Notes: generated from the letters alone by a model not told the origin. Shown: positions 23,206-32,429, counted from the stretch's first letter. The stretch: 64,000 bases of DNA from Planctomycetota bacterium (GCA_023150555.1 JAKLKQ010000021.1:1-64000); one strand, 5' to 3'. Program-made: numbers and translations.

Positions 23206-23529
23206 CGGGTCCTCGACGGGGCGAAAACGGGACGGCAGGGGTGAAGGTACAGCCACTTGACTTCGGGCACCAGCAATGTAAATTATTGTTTTCGTGCCCC
23301 GTACGCAAATGTGCCATTGATTTCGGAGCCGTACGCCATGTCTCGCCTGGCCTTTGGAGGTCATCCCGCCCTGCCGCCGAGCGCAAGCCGCGGCAGGGTC
23401 GCCATTGGGTGACGCTTTCCTCTGAAGGCGCCGGGCAGCGTGCCCGCGCCGTTTCCGCCAGATAAGAACGATCGCCAACCCAAACGAACCGAGCTGATCG
23501 TTCCTCGTATCGAGGGAGAGTGAAGACGC
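23206..23529. other. Divergent intergenic region, pocR-araC / cimA
   Basis: 324 bp with no gene. AT-richer in the middle, and likely to hold promoters for both divergent genes. A candidate plus-strand promoter is listed at 23257-23284. No clear riboswitch or leader-peptide signature for branched-chain amino acids was recognised in front of cimA. Confidence 0.4.
23257..23284 (+). promoter_or_regulatory. Candidate sigma-70-type promoter upstream of cimA
   Basis: TTGACT (23257-23262), a 16-nt spacer and TAAATT (23279-23284) match the -35/-10 consensus reasonably. It would give a leader of about 240 nt before cimA. Promoters of this lineage are poorly known, so this is tentative. Confidence 0.3.
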
Positions 23530-25239
23530 ATGGCTACCAAGAACGGCAACGGGCAGGGCGTGAAGAAGAAGGGCGTGCGCGTCCAGATCTTCGACACCAG
23601 CCTGCGCGACGGCACCCAGTCCGAACACGTGGCGTACAGCCTGGACGACAAGCTTCAGATAGCTCACGAGCTCGACAGGCTGGGCGTCGACTACATCGAG
23701 GCCGGCTGGCCCGGCAGCAACCCCAAAGACATGGGCTTCTTCGACCGCGCGGTCGACGAGAAGTGGACGAACGCGAAGATCACCGCCTTCGGCAGCACGC
23801 GGCATCCCAAGAACAAGCCCGCTCAGGATCCCAACCTGCAGGCGCTGGTGAAGTCCAAGGCGCCCGTGCTGATCTTCTTTGGCAAGACTTGGGACTTCCA
23901 CGTCACCGATGCCCTGCGCGTGAAGCTGGAAGACAACGTGGACATGATCCGCACCAGCGCCGAGTACCTGAAGACGAACTGCGAGCAGCTGCTGTACGAC
24001 GCCGAGCACTTCTTCGACGGCTACAAGCACAACCGCGACTACGCATGGAAGACCTTGGACGCGGCGGTGGCCGGCGGCGTCGAGACCCTTGTGCTGTGCG
24101 ACACCAACGGCGGCACGCTGCCCGACGAGATCGCGCGCATCGTCGGCGAGGTCAAGAAGCGCTTCGGCGGCATGCGCCTGGGCATCCACCCGCACAACGA
24201 TTCGGGCGTGGCAATCGCCAACGCGCTGGCCGCCGTCGAGGCCGGTTGCACTCACGTGCAGGGCACCATCAACGGCTTCGGCGAACGCTGCGGCAACGTG
24301 GACCTGCTGCCCGTCATCGCGAATCTGTCGCTGAAGCTGGGCTACGACTGCCTGAAAGGCGACGAATCGGTGCGCCGGCTCACCGAGGTCAGCCGCTTCG
24401 TCTACGAGATCGGCAACCTGCCGCCCCGCGACAACCAGCCGTATGTGGGCAAGAGCGCCTTCGCCCACAAAGGCGGCATCCACGTCAGCGCCGTCAACCG
24501 CAACGCGGCGACCTACGAGCACGTTGACCCGGAATCCGTCGGCAACAGCCGCCGCGTCCTAATCAGCGAACTCAGCGGCCGCAGCAACGTGGTGGCCACG
24601 CAGGGCGAACGCTTCGGCCTTAAGGACCGCCCCGAGGACCTGAAGAAGATCGTCGACCGCCTGATGGAGTTGGAGAACCAGGGCTACGTCTACGAGGCCG
24701 CCGAGGCCAGCTTCGACCTGCTGGTCCGCAAAACCCTCGCCCAGCACCAGCCGTTCTTCAAGCTGCACGGCTTCCGCGTGATGACCGATGTGGACGACAA
24801 GGGCGTCGAGACCACCGAGGCGACGGTCAAGATCGAGGTCGGCGGGCAAGTCGAGCACACCGCCAGCGACGGCAACGGTCCCGTCAACGCGCTCGACGGC
24901 GCCCTGCGCAAGGCGCTCGAGAAGTTCTATCCGGAGGTCAATGAGATCCGGCTGACCGACTACAAGGTCCGCGTCGTCAACCCCAAGGCCGCCACCGCCG
25001 CCAAAGTGCTGGTCAGCATCGTCAGCTCGGACCACAAGAACCGCTGGACGACCGTCGGCGTGAGCGAAAACATCATCGAAGCCAGCTGGCACGCCCTGGT
25101 GGACAGCGTCGAGTACAAGCTCTACCAGACTCGCGGAGAGGACCGGCTCGCGCCGGCCGCCGCCGCCCAGGCCAAGCGCACCGCCAAGGCCAAAGCCAAG
25201 GATAAGGAGAAGAAGGCCGTCGCCGCGGCGCGCCGCTAG
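23530..25239 (+). CDS. cimA: (R)-citramalate synthase (LeuA-like)
   Basis: Condenses acetyl-CoA and pyruvate to citramalate, the entry to isoleucine synthesis without threonine. The TIM-barrel part has VQIFDTSLRDGTQSEHVAYS, YIEAGWPGSNPKD, VLCDTNGGTLPDEIARIV and GIHPHNDSGVAIANALAAVE with the metal His pair, and GTINGFGERCGNVDLLPVIA. The C-terminal half carries FAHKGGIHVSAV, then a LeuA dimer/allosteric domain and an Ala/Lys tail. Length (569) and the YIEAGWPGSNPKD region fit the CimA type rather than isopropylmalate synthase. A hairpin terminator follows. Confidence 0.88.
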   Translation: MATKNGNGQGVKKKGVRVQIFDTSLRDGTQSEHVAYSLDDKLQIAHELDRLGVDYIEAGWPGSNPKDMGFFDRAVDEKWTNAKITAFGSTRHPKNKPAQDPNLQALVKSKAPVLIFFGKTWDFHVTDALRVKLEDNVDMIRTSAEYLKTNCEQLLYDAEHFFDGYKHNRDYAWKTLDAAVAGGVETLVLCDTNGGTLPDEIARIVGEVKKRFGGMRLGIHPHNDSGVAIANALAAVEAGCTHVQGTINGFGERCGNVDLLPVIANLSLKLGYDCLKGDESVRRLTEVSRFVYEIGNLPPRDNQPYVGKSAFAHKGGIHVSAVNRNAATYEHVDPESVGNSRRVLISELSGRSNVVATQGERFGLKDRPEDLKKIVDRLMELENQGYVYEAAEASFDLLVRKTLAQHQPFFKLHGFRVMTDVDDKGVETTEATVKIEVGGQVEHTASDGNGPVNALDGALRKALEKFYPEVNEIRLTDYKVRVVNPKAATAAKVLVSIVSSDHKNRWTTVGVSENIIEASWHALVDSVEYKLYQTRGEDRLAPAAAAQAKRTAKAKAKDKEKKAVAAARR

Positions 25240-25265
25240 CAGCCGCCTATTCCCCTGCGCCCTTC

Positions 25266-25298
25266 GAGGGCCCTTCTCCCCGCCTGGGGCGGGCCCTC
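25266..25298 (+). terminator. Probable hairpin terminator after cimA
   Basis: GAGGGCCC (25266-25273) pairs with GGGCCCTC (25291-25298), with an inner CCCC/GGGG stem between them. The run after it is CTTAATG, not U-rich, so it may be rho-independent only weakly or act as a pause site. Confidence 0.4.
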
Positions 25299-25409
25299 CT
25301 TAATGCCCTCCTTCCGACCTGGGGCAAGCTCGATTTGCGATTGCACGGCGGCGCGAAGGGAGCTATGAAACAGGCAGGTGTTGTCCTTCCTTTGGCCCGA
25401 CGAGCAGCC

Positions 25410-26108
25410 ATGAAATCGATCATTGACCAGTTGCGCGCCCTAAACGACCTCGACGTCCAACTCCAGACCATCCGCAAAGACCTCCAGCGGCTGCCGAAGG
25501 AACTGGCCGAAAAGGAGGAGGAGCCCCGCTTGATCAAGGAGCAGATCGAGCGGCGGGTCGTCGAGATCAACAAGAGCCGCGCCGAAGCCGACTCGCTGGA
25601 CCTGGATCTGAAGGCCGGCACCGAGGCCATGAAGAAGCTCAGCAACCAGATGAACATGCTGCGGACCTCCAAGGAGTTCGAGGCCGTGCGGCGCCAGATC
25701 GACACTCAGAAGATCAGCAACAACCGAAACGAAGAGAAGGCCCTGGAACTGCTCCAGGAAGTCGACGCCAAGGTAAAGGAAGTGAACGAGCTGAAGACCA
25801 AGCTGCAAGAGACGGAAAAGAGACTGGCCGAGGAAAAGGCCCGCGTCGGGAAGGACGTTTCGGAACTCAAAACCCAGGAACAGGACCTGGCCGGGCGCCG
25901 CCAGGCGCTGGCAAAGAACCTGCCCGAGAAGGAACTGGGCATCTACGACCGCATCGTCGTCAGCCGCGGCCAGGCCATCGCGAAGATCAGCCGCGGCGTC
26001 TGCGCGGCCTGCCACATGCAGCTGCCGCCGCAAGTCCACAACCTCGTGCTCATCGGCAAAGAACTGGTGACCTGCTCGAGTTGCGGGCGCATCCTGACGT
26101 CGGAGTAA
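25410..26108 (+). CDS. Coiled-coil protein with C4 zinc ribbon (CT398-like)
   Basis: The start at 25410 (MKSIIDQLRALNDLDVQLQT) fits the family; an open frame upstream to 25335 adds an unlikely extension. Residues 5-170 form a long antiparallel coiled coil (EEEPRLIKEQIERRVVEI, NEEKALELLQEVDAKVKEV). The end has a C4 zinc ribbon: GVCAACHMQLPPQVHN then LVTCSSCGRIL. CT398-like proteins are widespread and thought to bind nucleic acid or flagellar/sigma-54 partners, but the role here is unknown. It is followed 43 bp later by a Cys-rich protein gene on the same strand. Confidence 0.8.
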   Translation: MKSIIDQLRALNDLDVQLQTIRKDLQRLPKELAEKEEEPRLIKEQIERRVVEINKSRAEADSLDLDLKAGTEAMKKLSNQMNMLRTSKEFEAVRRQIDTQKISNNRNEEKALELLQEVDAKVKEVNELKTKLQETEKRLAEEKARVGKDVSELKTQEQDLAGRRQALAKNLPEKELGIYDRIVVSRGQAIAKISRGVCAACHMQLPPQVHNLVLIGKELVTCSSCGRILTSE

Positions 26109-26151
26109 CCTCGCCCCGGAAAACAGCGCCGCACCGGCGGCGACTCAGGCT

Positions 26152-26835
26152 ATGAGCGACGCACCCTTCAGCGATGGCCCGTTGCACCTCCGCAAACATC
26201 TCATGCCCTGTCCGCAGGACCTGGCCAAGGTCATCGCCGGCTGCGTCAGCCACACCGTCTCTACGCTGCGCGGCATCTCTTGCACGTGCCGGCGCACCCC
26301 GATCGACCAGCGCCTGACCGAAGACGAGCAGTCCGACGACCCCAAGCGCCGCAAGCGCGCCAGCGACCGCAAGGATAAGCTGCGTCAGCACCTGGCAGAC
26401 CGCATGGGCAGCAGTTCGCGCATCCCCGCCCTGCCCCTGCCTCCACCCGGCGGCGTCGAACGCCGCAGCGGCGAGGACCGCCGCAGTGGCGAGGAACGCC
26501 GGGCGGAAAAGCCAGCCGACAGCCAGCCCTGCACGCTTTTCATTGTGGAGCTCAACGATGAGGAAGGTGTCGTGCGCGCCTTCTGCCGCCGCTGCCAGCA
26601 GCTCTATCCCATCTTCGACCGGGCGCTGTATTGGGGCACGCGGCGCGAGGCCGGCCAGACGCCGCCGAGTTGGGGCTACCGCTGCGGCTGCGGGGGGCAC
26701 TCTTTCGAACTGGGCCTGGGCTTCGATTATTCCGACGACGCCATGGACGAGAACGACATCCATACGCTCACCGTGGCCGTGCGCTGCGCGGCCTGCGGCG
26801 AAGTTTCCGTGATCTTCGACGAAGAGGCAACGTAA
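26152..26835 (+). CDS. Hypothetical Cys-rich soluble protein with ERRSGEDRR motif
   Basis: The 227-residue protein has an N-terminal part with scattered Cys (CPQDLAKVIAGC, ISCTCRRTP), a basic linker, the repeat GVERRSGEDRRSGEERRAEK (R-x-x-G-x-x-RR type found in many bacterial proteins), then a C-terminal domain with probable zinc pairs (FCRRCQQLYP, YRCGCGGHSF, VRCAACGEVS). It looks like one or two zinc-ribbon modules. It is in line with the C4 zinc-ribbon gene upstream and may share its transcript. No family was recognised. Confidence 0.65.
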   Translation: MSDAPFSDGPLHLRKHLMPCPQDLAKVIAGCVSHTVSTLRGISCTCRRTPIDQRLTEDEQSDDPKRRKRASDRKDKLRQHLADRMGSSSRIPALPLPPPGGVERRSGEDRRSGEERRAEKPADSQPCTLFIVELNDEEGVVRAFCRRCQQLYPIFDRALYWGTRREAGQTPPSWGYRCGCGGHSFELGLGFDYSDDAMDENDIHTLTVAVRCAACGEVSVIFDEEAT

Positions 26836-26844
26836 GCGACGTAG

Positions 26845-27828
26845 CTACACGCTCACGATCCGTCCGGTGAACTCGGTCTTCGCCGTCGCGCCCGCGGCGA
26901 TGCGGCGAAGGCCCTTGCCGTCGCGGAAGGCCTGCGCGTGCCCGGTGAAGGGTTCGAAGGCCAGGAAGTAACCGCGCCCGTACCACGGCGCGCCCAGCGT
27001 CCCCGCCGTCTCGCAGAACCACACGCACGGGAAAGCCTGCACGTCCCACTCCATCTGGAAGGCGATCTTCCACGGCGGCGAAACCAGCCGCGCGCGGCCT
27101 TCCTGCACGCCGGTCAGGTAGTGCATCTTCGTCTTGCGCGCCGACGGCGGGCAGACCTTGCGCAGGTCCACGCCGCCCGGGCCCTTGGGCCAGTCGCGCA
27201 GCGTCTTGCATCCGTCGTCCGCGGAATAGTAACTCGCCGCGTCGCATTCGAAGATGCAGTGCTCGTTGAGGAACGGCGCACCGAGCGTGGGGTGCTGGCC
27301 CCACAGCACGTCGAGGTCCTCTTCGCCAAGGTTCGTGACTTCCTCGCGGATGCGCAGCGCCGCCTCGCCGCGCCGAAGTTCGAATGTTTTGAGCAGCTTG
27401 AACGGCGAACGGTGCGTCGTCGTGCCGATCGTTAGCGCGCATGCTTCGCTGGATTCCTCGACGTTCATGATCTCGAAGGGCGTGCCCCAAAGTTCGCCGT
27501 GAAAGCCCATCGCGCCGCCGCCGTAGGAAACGGGCGGCCCGCCCGTGGGAAAGCACTCGAACCAGCCGCCGGCGTGGTTGTCGTAGTATTCCTTGTCGTC
27601 GCGACTGGAAGGAATGAACGATCCGTGGTGCCGGTGCCCGCGCGGGGGCTTGAAGAGCAGGTCGACGTCCTTGGGCTTGTAGACCAATTCGGGGATGTGG
27701 CTGCCGCGCCCGAGGTTGATGACCGCGCGCAGGACCTCGTTCTCCACTATCGCGGCCTCGTAGCCGTTGAGCGTGTAGCCGGTCAACACGCGCGGCCCGT
27801 GGCAGCGCGGAACGCGTTGGATGCCCAT
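26845..27828 (-). CDS. Aldose-1-epimerase-like (galactose mutarotase fold) protein
   Basis: The 327-residue protein begins around a beta-sandwich sugar-binding fold: GYEAAIVENEVLRAVINLGR then GSHIPELVYKPKDVDLLF, MGFHGELWGTPFEIM with a likely catalytic-site His, VTNLGEEDLDVLWGQHPTLG with a second His, and CVWFCETAGTLGAPWYGRGY near the end. The order and the HGELWG and WGQHP motifs fit mutarotase-like enzymes and the related DUF4432 group. It should interconvert sugar anomers or bind a sugar; the substrate cannot be told. It converges on the zinc-ribbon gene and lies just downstream of rnpB. Confidence 0.75.
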   Translation of the reverse strand: MGIQRVPRCHGPRVLTGYTLNGYEAAIVENEVLRAVINLGRGSHIPELVYKPKDVDLLFKPPRGHRHHGSFIPSSRDDKEYYDNHAGGWFECFPTGGPPVSYGGGAMGFHGELWGTPFEIMNVEESSEACALTIGTTTHRSPFKLLKTFELRRGEAALRIREEVTNLGEEDLDVLWGQHPTLGAPFLNEHCIFECDAASYYSADDGCKTLRDWPKGPGGVDLRKVCPPSARKTKMHYLTGVQEGRARLVSPPWKIAFQMEWDVQAFPCVWFCETAGTLGAPWYGRGYFLAFEPFTGHAQAFRDGKGLRRIAAGATAKTEFTGRIVSV

Positions 27829-27914
27829 GCGATGCCCTTTCAGGAATGCAGTGGAAATGACTATACCGGAAGAGCACCCGCCGTGCAGGTGGTTGAATGC
27901 GGCTGAAAATAGTG

Positions 27915-28322
27915 CGCGGGGCGCCCGTAAGCCGGCTTCTGTTCAGGATCCGCGGGCGTTCGGCAGAGCCGAGCGCCGCGGATCCCGGACGATCATTTGT
28001 CTAGGACCCCCGTTGCCGGGGGCCTCGAGCACCCTACCCGCGGATTCTAGCGGCGCGGACCACGCCTCTCCGCCTATTCGGGTTTGCTCCGGGCCGGGTT
28101 TACCGTGCCCTCCCGGTCACCCGGGAGGCGGTGGGCTCTTACCCCACCTTTTCACCCTTACCCCAATCTTCCGGGGCGGTCTGCTTTCTGTTGCACTTTC
28201 CCTGAGGTTCGCCCCGCAAGCGGGACTCCCCCGGTGGGCGTTACCCACGGCCCTGTCCTTTGGAGGCCGGACTTTCCTCGTCGGGGCGCCTCCATAAGAG
28301 GTCCGAAGGCCTCAGGACGCAC
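27915..28322 (-). ncRNA. rnpB: RNase P RNA, class A
   Basis: On the minus strand the sequence has the universal P4 half GAGGAAAGTCCGG (plus-strand 28267-28279 region), the conserved AAAGTGCAACAGAAAGCAGA segment, GGGTAAGGGTGAAAAGGTGG, the GTAAACCC block and, near the 3' end, ACAGAA followed by GCCGGCTTA, the other P4/P1-side half. Helix P1 pairs GTGCGTCC at the 5' end with GGGCGCCC at the 3' end with one mismatch. The length of about 408 nt is normal. It is the catalytic RNA for tRNA 5' maturation. Ends are accurate to about 10 nt. Confidence 0.93.
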
Positions 28323-28463
28323 TTCCCCGCCGCGATCGCCGGACACCCCGCGCGTATCACGTTTCCAACGTACCCCACGTTCGGAACGGAAGCAATGCGA
28401 GGACGCTCACGCGCGCCTGCGCGCGGCCGGAGGCCGTTCGGAAAAAATGGAATGCGATGCGAA

Positions 28464-28916
28464 CTACATGTTGGCGAGCGTCAGGTAGCGCTTGATGTCG
28501 CTGCGGCGCAGCCAGCCGACCATGCGCGGAAGCTGCTTGCGCTCGATAACCTTCACCGACTTGACGTTGGGGCCGGTCTTGGCGGCGGCCTTCAGTTCGG
28601 CGACGTACTGAAAGGCCAGGTGCCAGTCCTCGCCGGGCGGGACCATCGAGAAGACCTCGACGAGTTCGATCTTCTTGGGCTCGCACTTGCCCCACTGCTT
28701 CAGCACGCGCTTGGCCGCAATGTTGGGCGCCTCGCCGTACTCCAGGTAATCCCAGGGAAACCAGAGGTCGCCCAGATCCTGGTCACCGGGCTTCAGACCG
28801 GGGCGTTCGAAGAGGACCACCTTGCCCTTATGCAGCGTGATGATGTCCACGCCGATGTGCGCGCCGCCCGGGGAGACGGGTCCGGTGGTGGGTCGTCCGA
28901 AGATCGCCTTGGCCAT
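28464..28916 (-). CDS. Nudix-like protein with degenerate Nudix box
   Basis: The 150-residue protein looks like a Nudix fold: VDIITLHKGKVVLFERPGL as the first strands, then PWDYLEYGEAPNIAAKRVLK in the place of the Nudix box, then KKIELVEVFSMVPPGEDWHL and AFQYVAEL. The GE of the box remains, but the REUXEE metal-binding helix reads KRVLKQW, so pyrophosphatase activity may be lost. It lies just upstream of rnpB on the same strand (about 140 bp). It may bind rather than hydrolyse a nucleotide. Confidence 0.65.
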   Translation of the reverse strand: MAKAIFGRPTTGPVSPGGAHIGVDIITLHKGKVVLFERPGLKPGDQDLGDLWFPWDYLEYGEAPNIAAKRVLKQWGKCEPKKIELVEVFSMVPPGEDWHLAFQYVAELKAAAKTGPNVKSVKVIERKQLPRMVGWLRRSDIKRYLTLANM

Positions 28917-29012
28917 TTGCTACCTCGTGCTCAGGAAGTGCGGTACCCCGTTTCGTGAGCGCAATATTATACACAAAAGAGAAGCAGATTTCCTGGCATG
29001 TTTTGGCCACCG

Positions 29013-30305
29013 TCAGGAACGCAGCTGCCCCGTCCCGTCGCCCAGCCATTTGTAGGTGGTCAGCTCCTCGAGCCCCATGGGGCCGCGCGCGTGGAGTTTG
29101 TCGGTAGAGATCCCGATCTCGGCGCCCAGCCCGTACTCGAAGCCGTCGGCCAGGCGGGTCGAGGCGTTCACGAAGACCGACGAACTGTCCACCTCCTGCT
29201 GGAAGCGCCGCCCGGCCTGCGCGTTCCCCGTGACGATGGTCTCGGTGTGGCGCGAGCCGAAGCGGTCGATGTGCGCCACCGCCTCCTCGATGCTGCCCAC
29301 CAGCTTCACGGAGATGATCTTGTCGAGGTGCTCGGTGTGGAAGGTCTCGTCCGTGGCCGCGCCCACGTCCGTGAGGCCAGCCTTCTCGAGCGCGGCCTTG
29401 GCGGTGGGCTCGGCCAGCAGCCTGCAGCCGCCGGCTTGCAGCGCGCGCGCGACGTCCGGCAGCACCGTCGCGGCCAGGGCGCGGTGCGCCAAGAGCGTCT
29501 CGGCCGCGTTGCAGACGCCCACGCGCTGGAGCTTGCTGTTGACGGCGATCTCGCGAGCCAGCTTCGGATCGGCGGATTCGTCCAGGTACACGTGGCAGAC
29601 GCCCTTGTAGTGCTTCAGCACCGGCATGCACGCCTGCTCGGCGACGGCCCGAATCAGGCCCTCGCCACCGCGAGGAATAACGAGGTCAATGCAGTCGTCG
29701 AGCTTCAGCAGTTCGGCCACGGCTGCGCGGTCGGCCGTGCCGGGCACGCTCACCGCGGCCTCGGGCAGCCCCGCCGAAGCGAGGCCCTCGCGCAGGACGG
29801 CGGCCAGCGCGGCGTTCGACGCTCGGGCCTCGCTGCCTCCGCGCAGGATGCACGCGTTGCCGCTCTTCAGGCACAGGCTGGCGGCCTCGACGGTGACGTT
29901 GGGCCGCGACTCGAAGACGATCAGGATCGTACCGATGGGGCAGCGCACGCGGCGCAGCACCAGGCCGTTGGGGCGCGTATCGCGGGCCAACTCCACACCA
30001 ACCGGGTCATCCAGAGCCACGACCTGCTTAAGGCCCTCGGCAAGGCGCTGCAGCACCGGCCCGTCGAGTTTCAAGCGGTCGAGCTTGGCCGCGGGCATGC
30101 CCTGTGCCTTGCCGCGCTTTAGGTCTTCGGCGTTGGCGGAGGCAATCGCGTCCTTGCGCTCGGTAAGGAGTTCGGCGGCGCGCAGCAGTGCGCGGTCCTT
30201 CTGCTCGCGCGAGGCGAGGGCCAGGACCCGGGCAGCGGCGTGGGCGGCTTCGGCCAGCGCACGCATCGCGGCCGCCAGGTTGGTGGTGTCCGGCGTAGAA
30301 CTCAT
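29013..30305 (-). CDS. proA: Gamma-glutamyl phosphate reductase
   Basis: Second step of proline synthesis: reduces gamma-glutamyl phosphate to glutamate semialdehyde with NADPH. The sequence has CPIGTILIVFESRPNVTVEA, SLCLKSGNACILRGGSEA, DLVIPRGGEGLIRAVAE, the catalytic-Cys region LQRVGVCNAAETLL, and the C-terminal EYGLGAEIGISTDKLHARGP and MGLEELTTYKW. The ATG at 30305 (MSSTPDTTNLAAAM) is preferred to an upstream TTG at 30323. No proB is adjacent. Confidence 0.95.
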   Translation of the reverse strand: MSSTPDTTNLAAAMRALAEAAHAAARVLALASREQKDRALLRAAELLTERKDAIASANAEDLKRGKAQGMPAAKLDRLKLDGPVLQRLAEGLKQVVALDDPVGVELARDTRPNGLVLRRVRCPIGTILIVFESRPNVTVEAASLCLKSGNACILRGGSEARASNAALAAVLREGLASAGLPEAAVSVPGTADRAAVAELLKLDDCIDLVIPRGGEGLIRAVAEQACMPVLKHYKGVCHVYLDESADPKLAREIAVNSKLQRVGVCNAAETLLAHRALAATVLPDVARALQAGGCRLLAEPTAKAALEKAGLTDVGAATDETFHTEHLDKIISVKLVGSIEEAVAHIDRFGSRHTETIVTGNAQAGRRFQQEVDSSSVFVNASTRLADGFEYGLGAEIGISTDKLHARGPMGLEELTTYKWLGDGTGQLRS

Positions 30306-30350
30306 TGAGGAATTGTAGCTCAAAGCTTCGAACCTGCCAGCACGCCCGTC

Positions 30351-31292
30351 CTACGCCTTCGGCAGGTCGAGCAGAAACTCCGCGATGGCCTTGTTGACGG
30401 GCTCGGGGTGCGTGAAGAAGAAGGCGTGCCCGCTGTCGGGCACTACCTGCAGCTTCGCGCCGGGGATCGCCGCGGCCAGTTCCTGCCCGCTGGCCAACGG
30501 CAGGACCTGGTCCTTGTCGCCGTGGGTCACAAAGGTAGGCACCTTTAGCAGTTTAGCGGCGGGCAGATGGTCGTGCCGCGTCACCGCCATCGAAGCGTTG
30601 CCTAGATACGCTTGAGACGGAACGTTCACGCACCCGCCCAGGAAGCGTCCTTCCTCTTTCGTCAGCTTCCCGAAGAGGCCCAGCGGGATTGCGAAGGTTC
30701 GCCCGAGCCAGCCGAAGAGGCCCTTCGGCAGCACCCAGCCCAACGACGCGATCTGCCGCCCCGGGAAACCCACCTGGTAGCCCCGGCCCAGGGTGCCGAT
30801 CAGGACCAGTCCGCGCAGTTTGACCCTGCCCCGAACGGCCGTCGCCAGGCTGACGGCGCCGCCCATTGAAGAACCCAGCAGCACGACGCCGCCCGGGCGT
30901 TCGTCCAAACGGCGTGCGCGAATAAAAGCTTCAACGAAGCGCGCGAACTTGCCCATGCGCATTTCATCTTCGGGAAAGGTTGCCGCATGCTGCGGCGCGT
31001 ACCACGGGCCCAGCGCGCCCAGCGGCAACTGGCGAATCCAGCTGAGGCTGTCTGTGCCGAAGCCCGGCACCCATACCAGCGCGGGCGCATCGGGATCCTC
31101 GCAGACGTAGCGCGGGTCGGCGGGGCACAGGACGCCGATCGCGGGCAATCCCTCTAGTTCCACGCGCTCGGTGCGAAACAGCGCGGGGTCCAGCGGCGGA
31201 ACCGGCGGCAGCACGGGCGCTGCGGCGGGCCGGTCCGGGACAGTGGCGTCGGGTTGATTCAAGGACTCACGTTCCCGAAAATAAGCGTTCAT
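30351..31292 (-). CDS. Alpha/beta-hydrolase
   Basis: The 313-residue protein has ALVWVPGFGTDSLSW as the oxyanion region, the nucleophile elbow LLGSSMGGAVSLA (Ser in G-S-S-M-G-G), TFVTHGDKDQVLPL with the likely acid, and VVPDSGHAFFFTHPEPV with the catalytic His. All three of the triad are present, so it is probably an active esterase, lipase or related serine hydrolase. No signal peptide; the N-terminus is Pro/Ala-rich. It lies 46 bp upstream of proA on the same strand. Confidence 0.82.
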   Translation of the reverse strand: MNAYFRERESLNQPDATVPDRPAAAPVLPPVPPLDPALFRTERVELEGLPAIGVLCPADPRYVCEDPDAPALVWVPGFGTDSLSWIRQLPLGALGPWYAPQHAATFPEDEMRMGKFARFVEAFIRARRLDERPGGVVLLGSSMGGAVSLATAVRGRVKLRGLVLIGTLGRGYQVGFPGRQIASLGWVLPKGLFGWLGRTFAIPLGLFGKLTKEEGRFLGGCVNVPSQAYLGNASMAVTRHDHLPAAKLLKVPTFVTHGDKDQVLPLASGQELAAAIPGAKLQVVPDSGHAFFFTHPEPVNKAIAEFLLDLPKA

Positions 31293-31718
31293 TCGAACAG
31301 GAATTGCGCGCGCCGCGCCCTTCCTTCTAACCGTTTACCGAACGCGTGCAATGGCCTCACAAAGGAGCAAAACGGTCGCGTCGGTTTCAACTGTTGCACC
31401 CGCGCTGCGCTAGTGCTTTTTCCAATTCCCAATTAAATTGACTACATATTTTGTGTTTTCATGCAGCATGAGCTACATTGTGTACATTGAGGTTACCAGA
31501 CTGGGAGACGGATCGTATTGGCGGTCCAGGGCGCTGGTAACAAAGACCGTTGGCGTACTGGCTTCGACACTAGGAACAGGTGCACTACGGTCTTTTGGCC
31601 GGGAGATCCGTGCCATGCGCCCGATCAACGCGTTCCGTTTTGTCGTCGAAGATCATCCTGCAAATCCCTCCGTTAAAACGCCGTCCCGGAATGCACGTGC
31701 ACTGGAGGGCCGCGAGCC
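31293..31718. other. Intergenic region between hydrolase and tetR
   Basis: 426 bp, AT-richer than its surroundings, divergent between the minus-strand hydrolase and the plus-strand TetR gene. It contains a direct repeat TACATTG-TG-TACATTG (31474-31489), which might be an operator, and a TTGACT box at 31438-31443 without a good -10. A 94-codon open frame from a TTG at 31438 lacks coding character and is not called. Confidence 0.4.
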
Positions 31719-32429
31719 ATGAGCCGAAGCCCCCAGCCCCAGCGCAAGGCCAAACGCAACGCGCGAGGCCGCCCGCCCAACCCCGAGATGCGCCAGGCCA
31801 AACACGCACGCATGCTCAAGGAGGCCATGAACCTGTTCGTCAGCCATGGCTACGAACAGGTGACGGTCGAACTGATCGCGCGCTCGGCCGGCCAATCGAA
31901 GGGCGCCTTCTACTGGTATTTCAAGGACAAGGAAGAGTGCCTGTACCAGATCATCCAGCAGCAGTCGGAACTGTTCGCGCAGACGATGAAGCGCGCGATC
32001 GACGAAGGCCGCAACGCGCGCGAGCGCCTCTACAACGTCAGCGACTTCCGGCGCTGGAGCGATCGCGAGTTCCTCACCTTCCTCGTCATGGCGCGCAGCC
32101 TGGTCTTCAGCCGCTCCCCCACCGTACGCGCGATGATCACCGAAATGCGCAGCGCCTGGTTCAATCAAGGCGTGCGGACAGTTGTGAACCTGGCTCGGGA
32201 TGCGGCCCACGAGAGCGGCTGGAGCGACGCGGCGATGGCGGCATTCGATTTCGAGAGCTGGGTGCTCTGCTACATCGCCTGTTACGAGGGCATCTACGCG
32301 CAGTTGCAGGGCGGGCTGTTGAAGCACCCGAAGGGCAACGAAGGCATCGCCACCGCCATCCACAAATGCTTCGTCGATCCGCTGACCCAATCCGAGCGGC
32401 GCAACATGCGCGCCAGCGGAGGCCTGTAG
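31719..32429 (+). CDS. TetR-family transcriptional regulator
   Basis: The 236-residue protein has a basic N-terminus, then the TetR HTH: MLKEAMNLFVSHGYEQVTVE, LIARSAGQSKGAFYWYFKDK and EECLYQII. The C-terminal part is the all-helical ligand-binding domain (ARSLVFSRSPTVRAM, FESWVLCYIACYEGI). It probably represses a transporter or enzyme gene until a small lipophilic ligand binds. Its stop is adjacent to the stop of the converging BASS-family transporter gene. Confidence 0.9.
   Translation: MSRSPQPQRKAKRNARGRPPNPEMRQAKHARMLKEAMNLFVSHGYEQVTVELIARSAGQSKGAFYWYFKDKEECLYQIIQQQSELFAQTMKRAIDEGRNARERLYNVSDFRRWSDREFLTFLVMARSLVFSRSPTVRAMITEMRSAWFNQGVRTVVNLARDAAHESGWSDAAMAAFDFESWVLCYIACYEGIYAQLQGGLLKHPKGNEGIATAIHKCFVDPLTQSERRNMRASGGL

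Noticed and set aside
31438..31722. 94-codon frame upstream of tetR
   Set aside because: TTG start, no Shine-Dalgarno, overlaps the tetR start and lies in an AT-rich control region.
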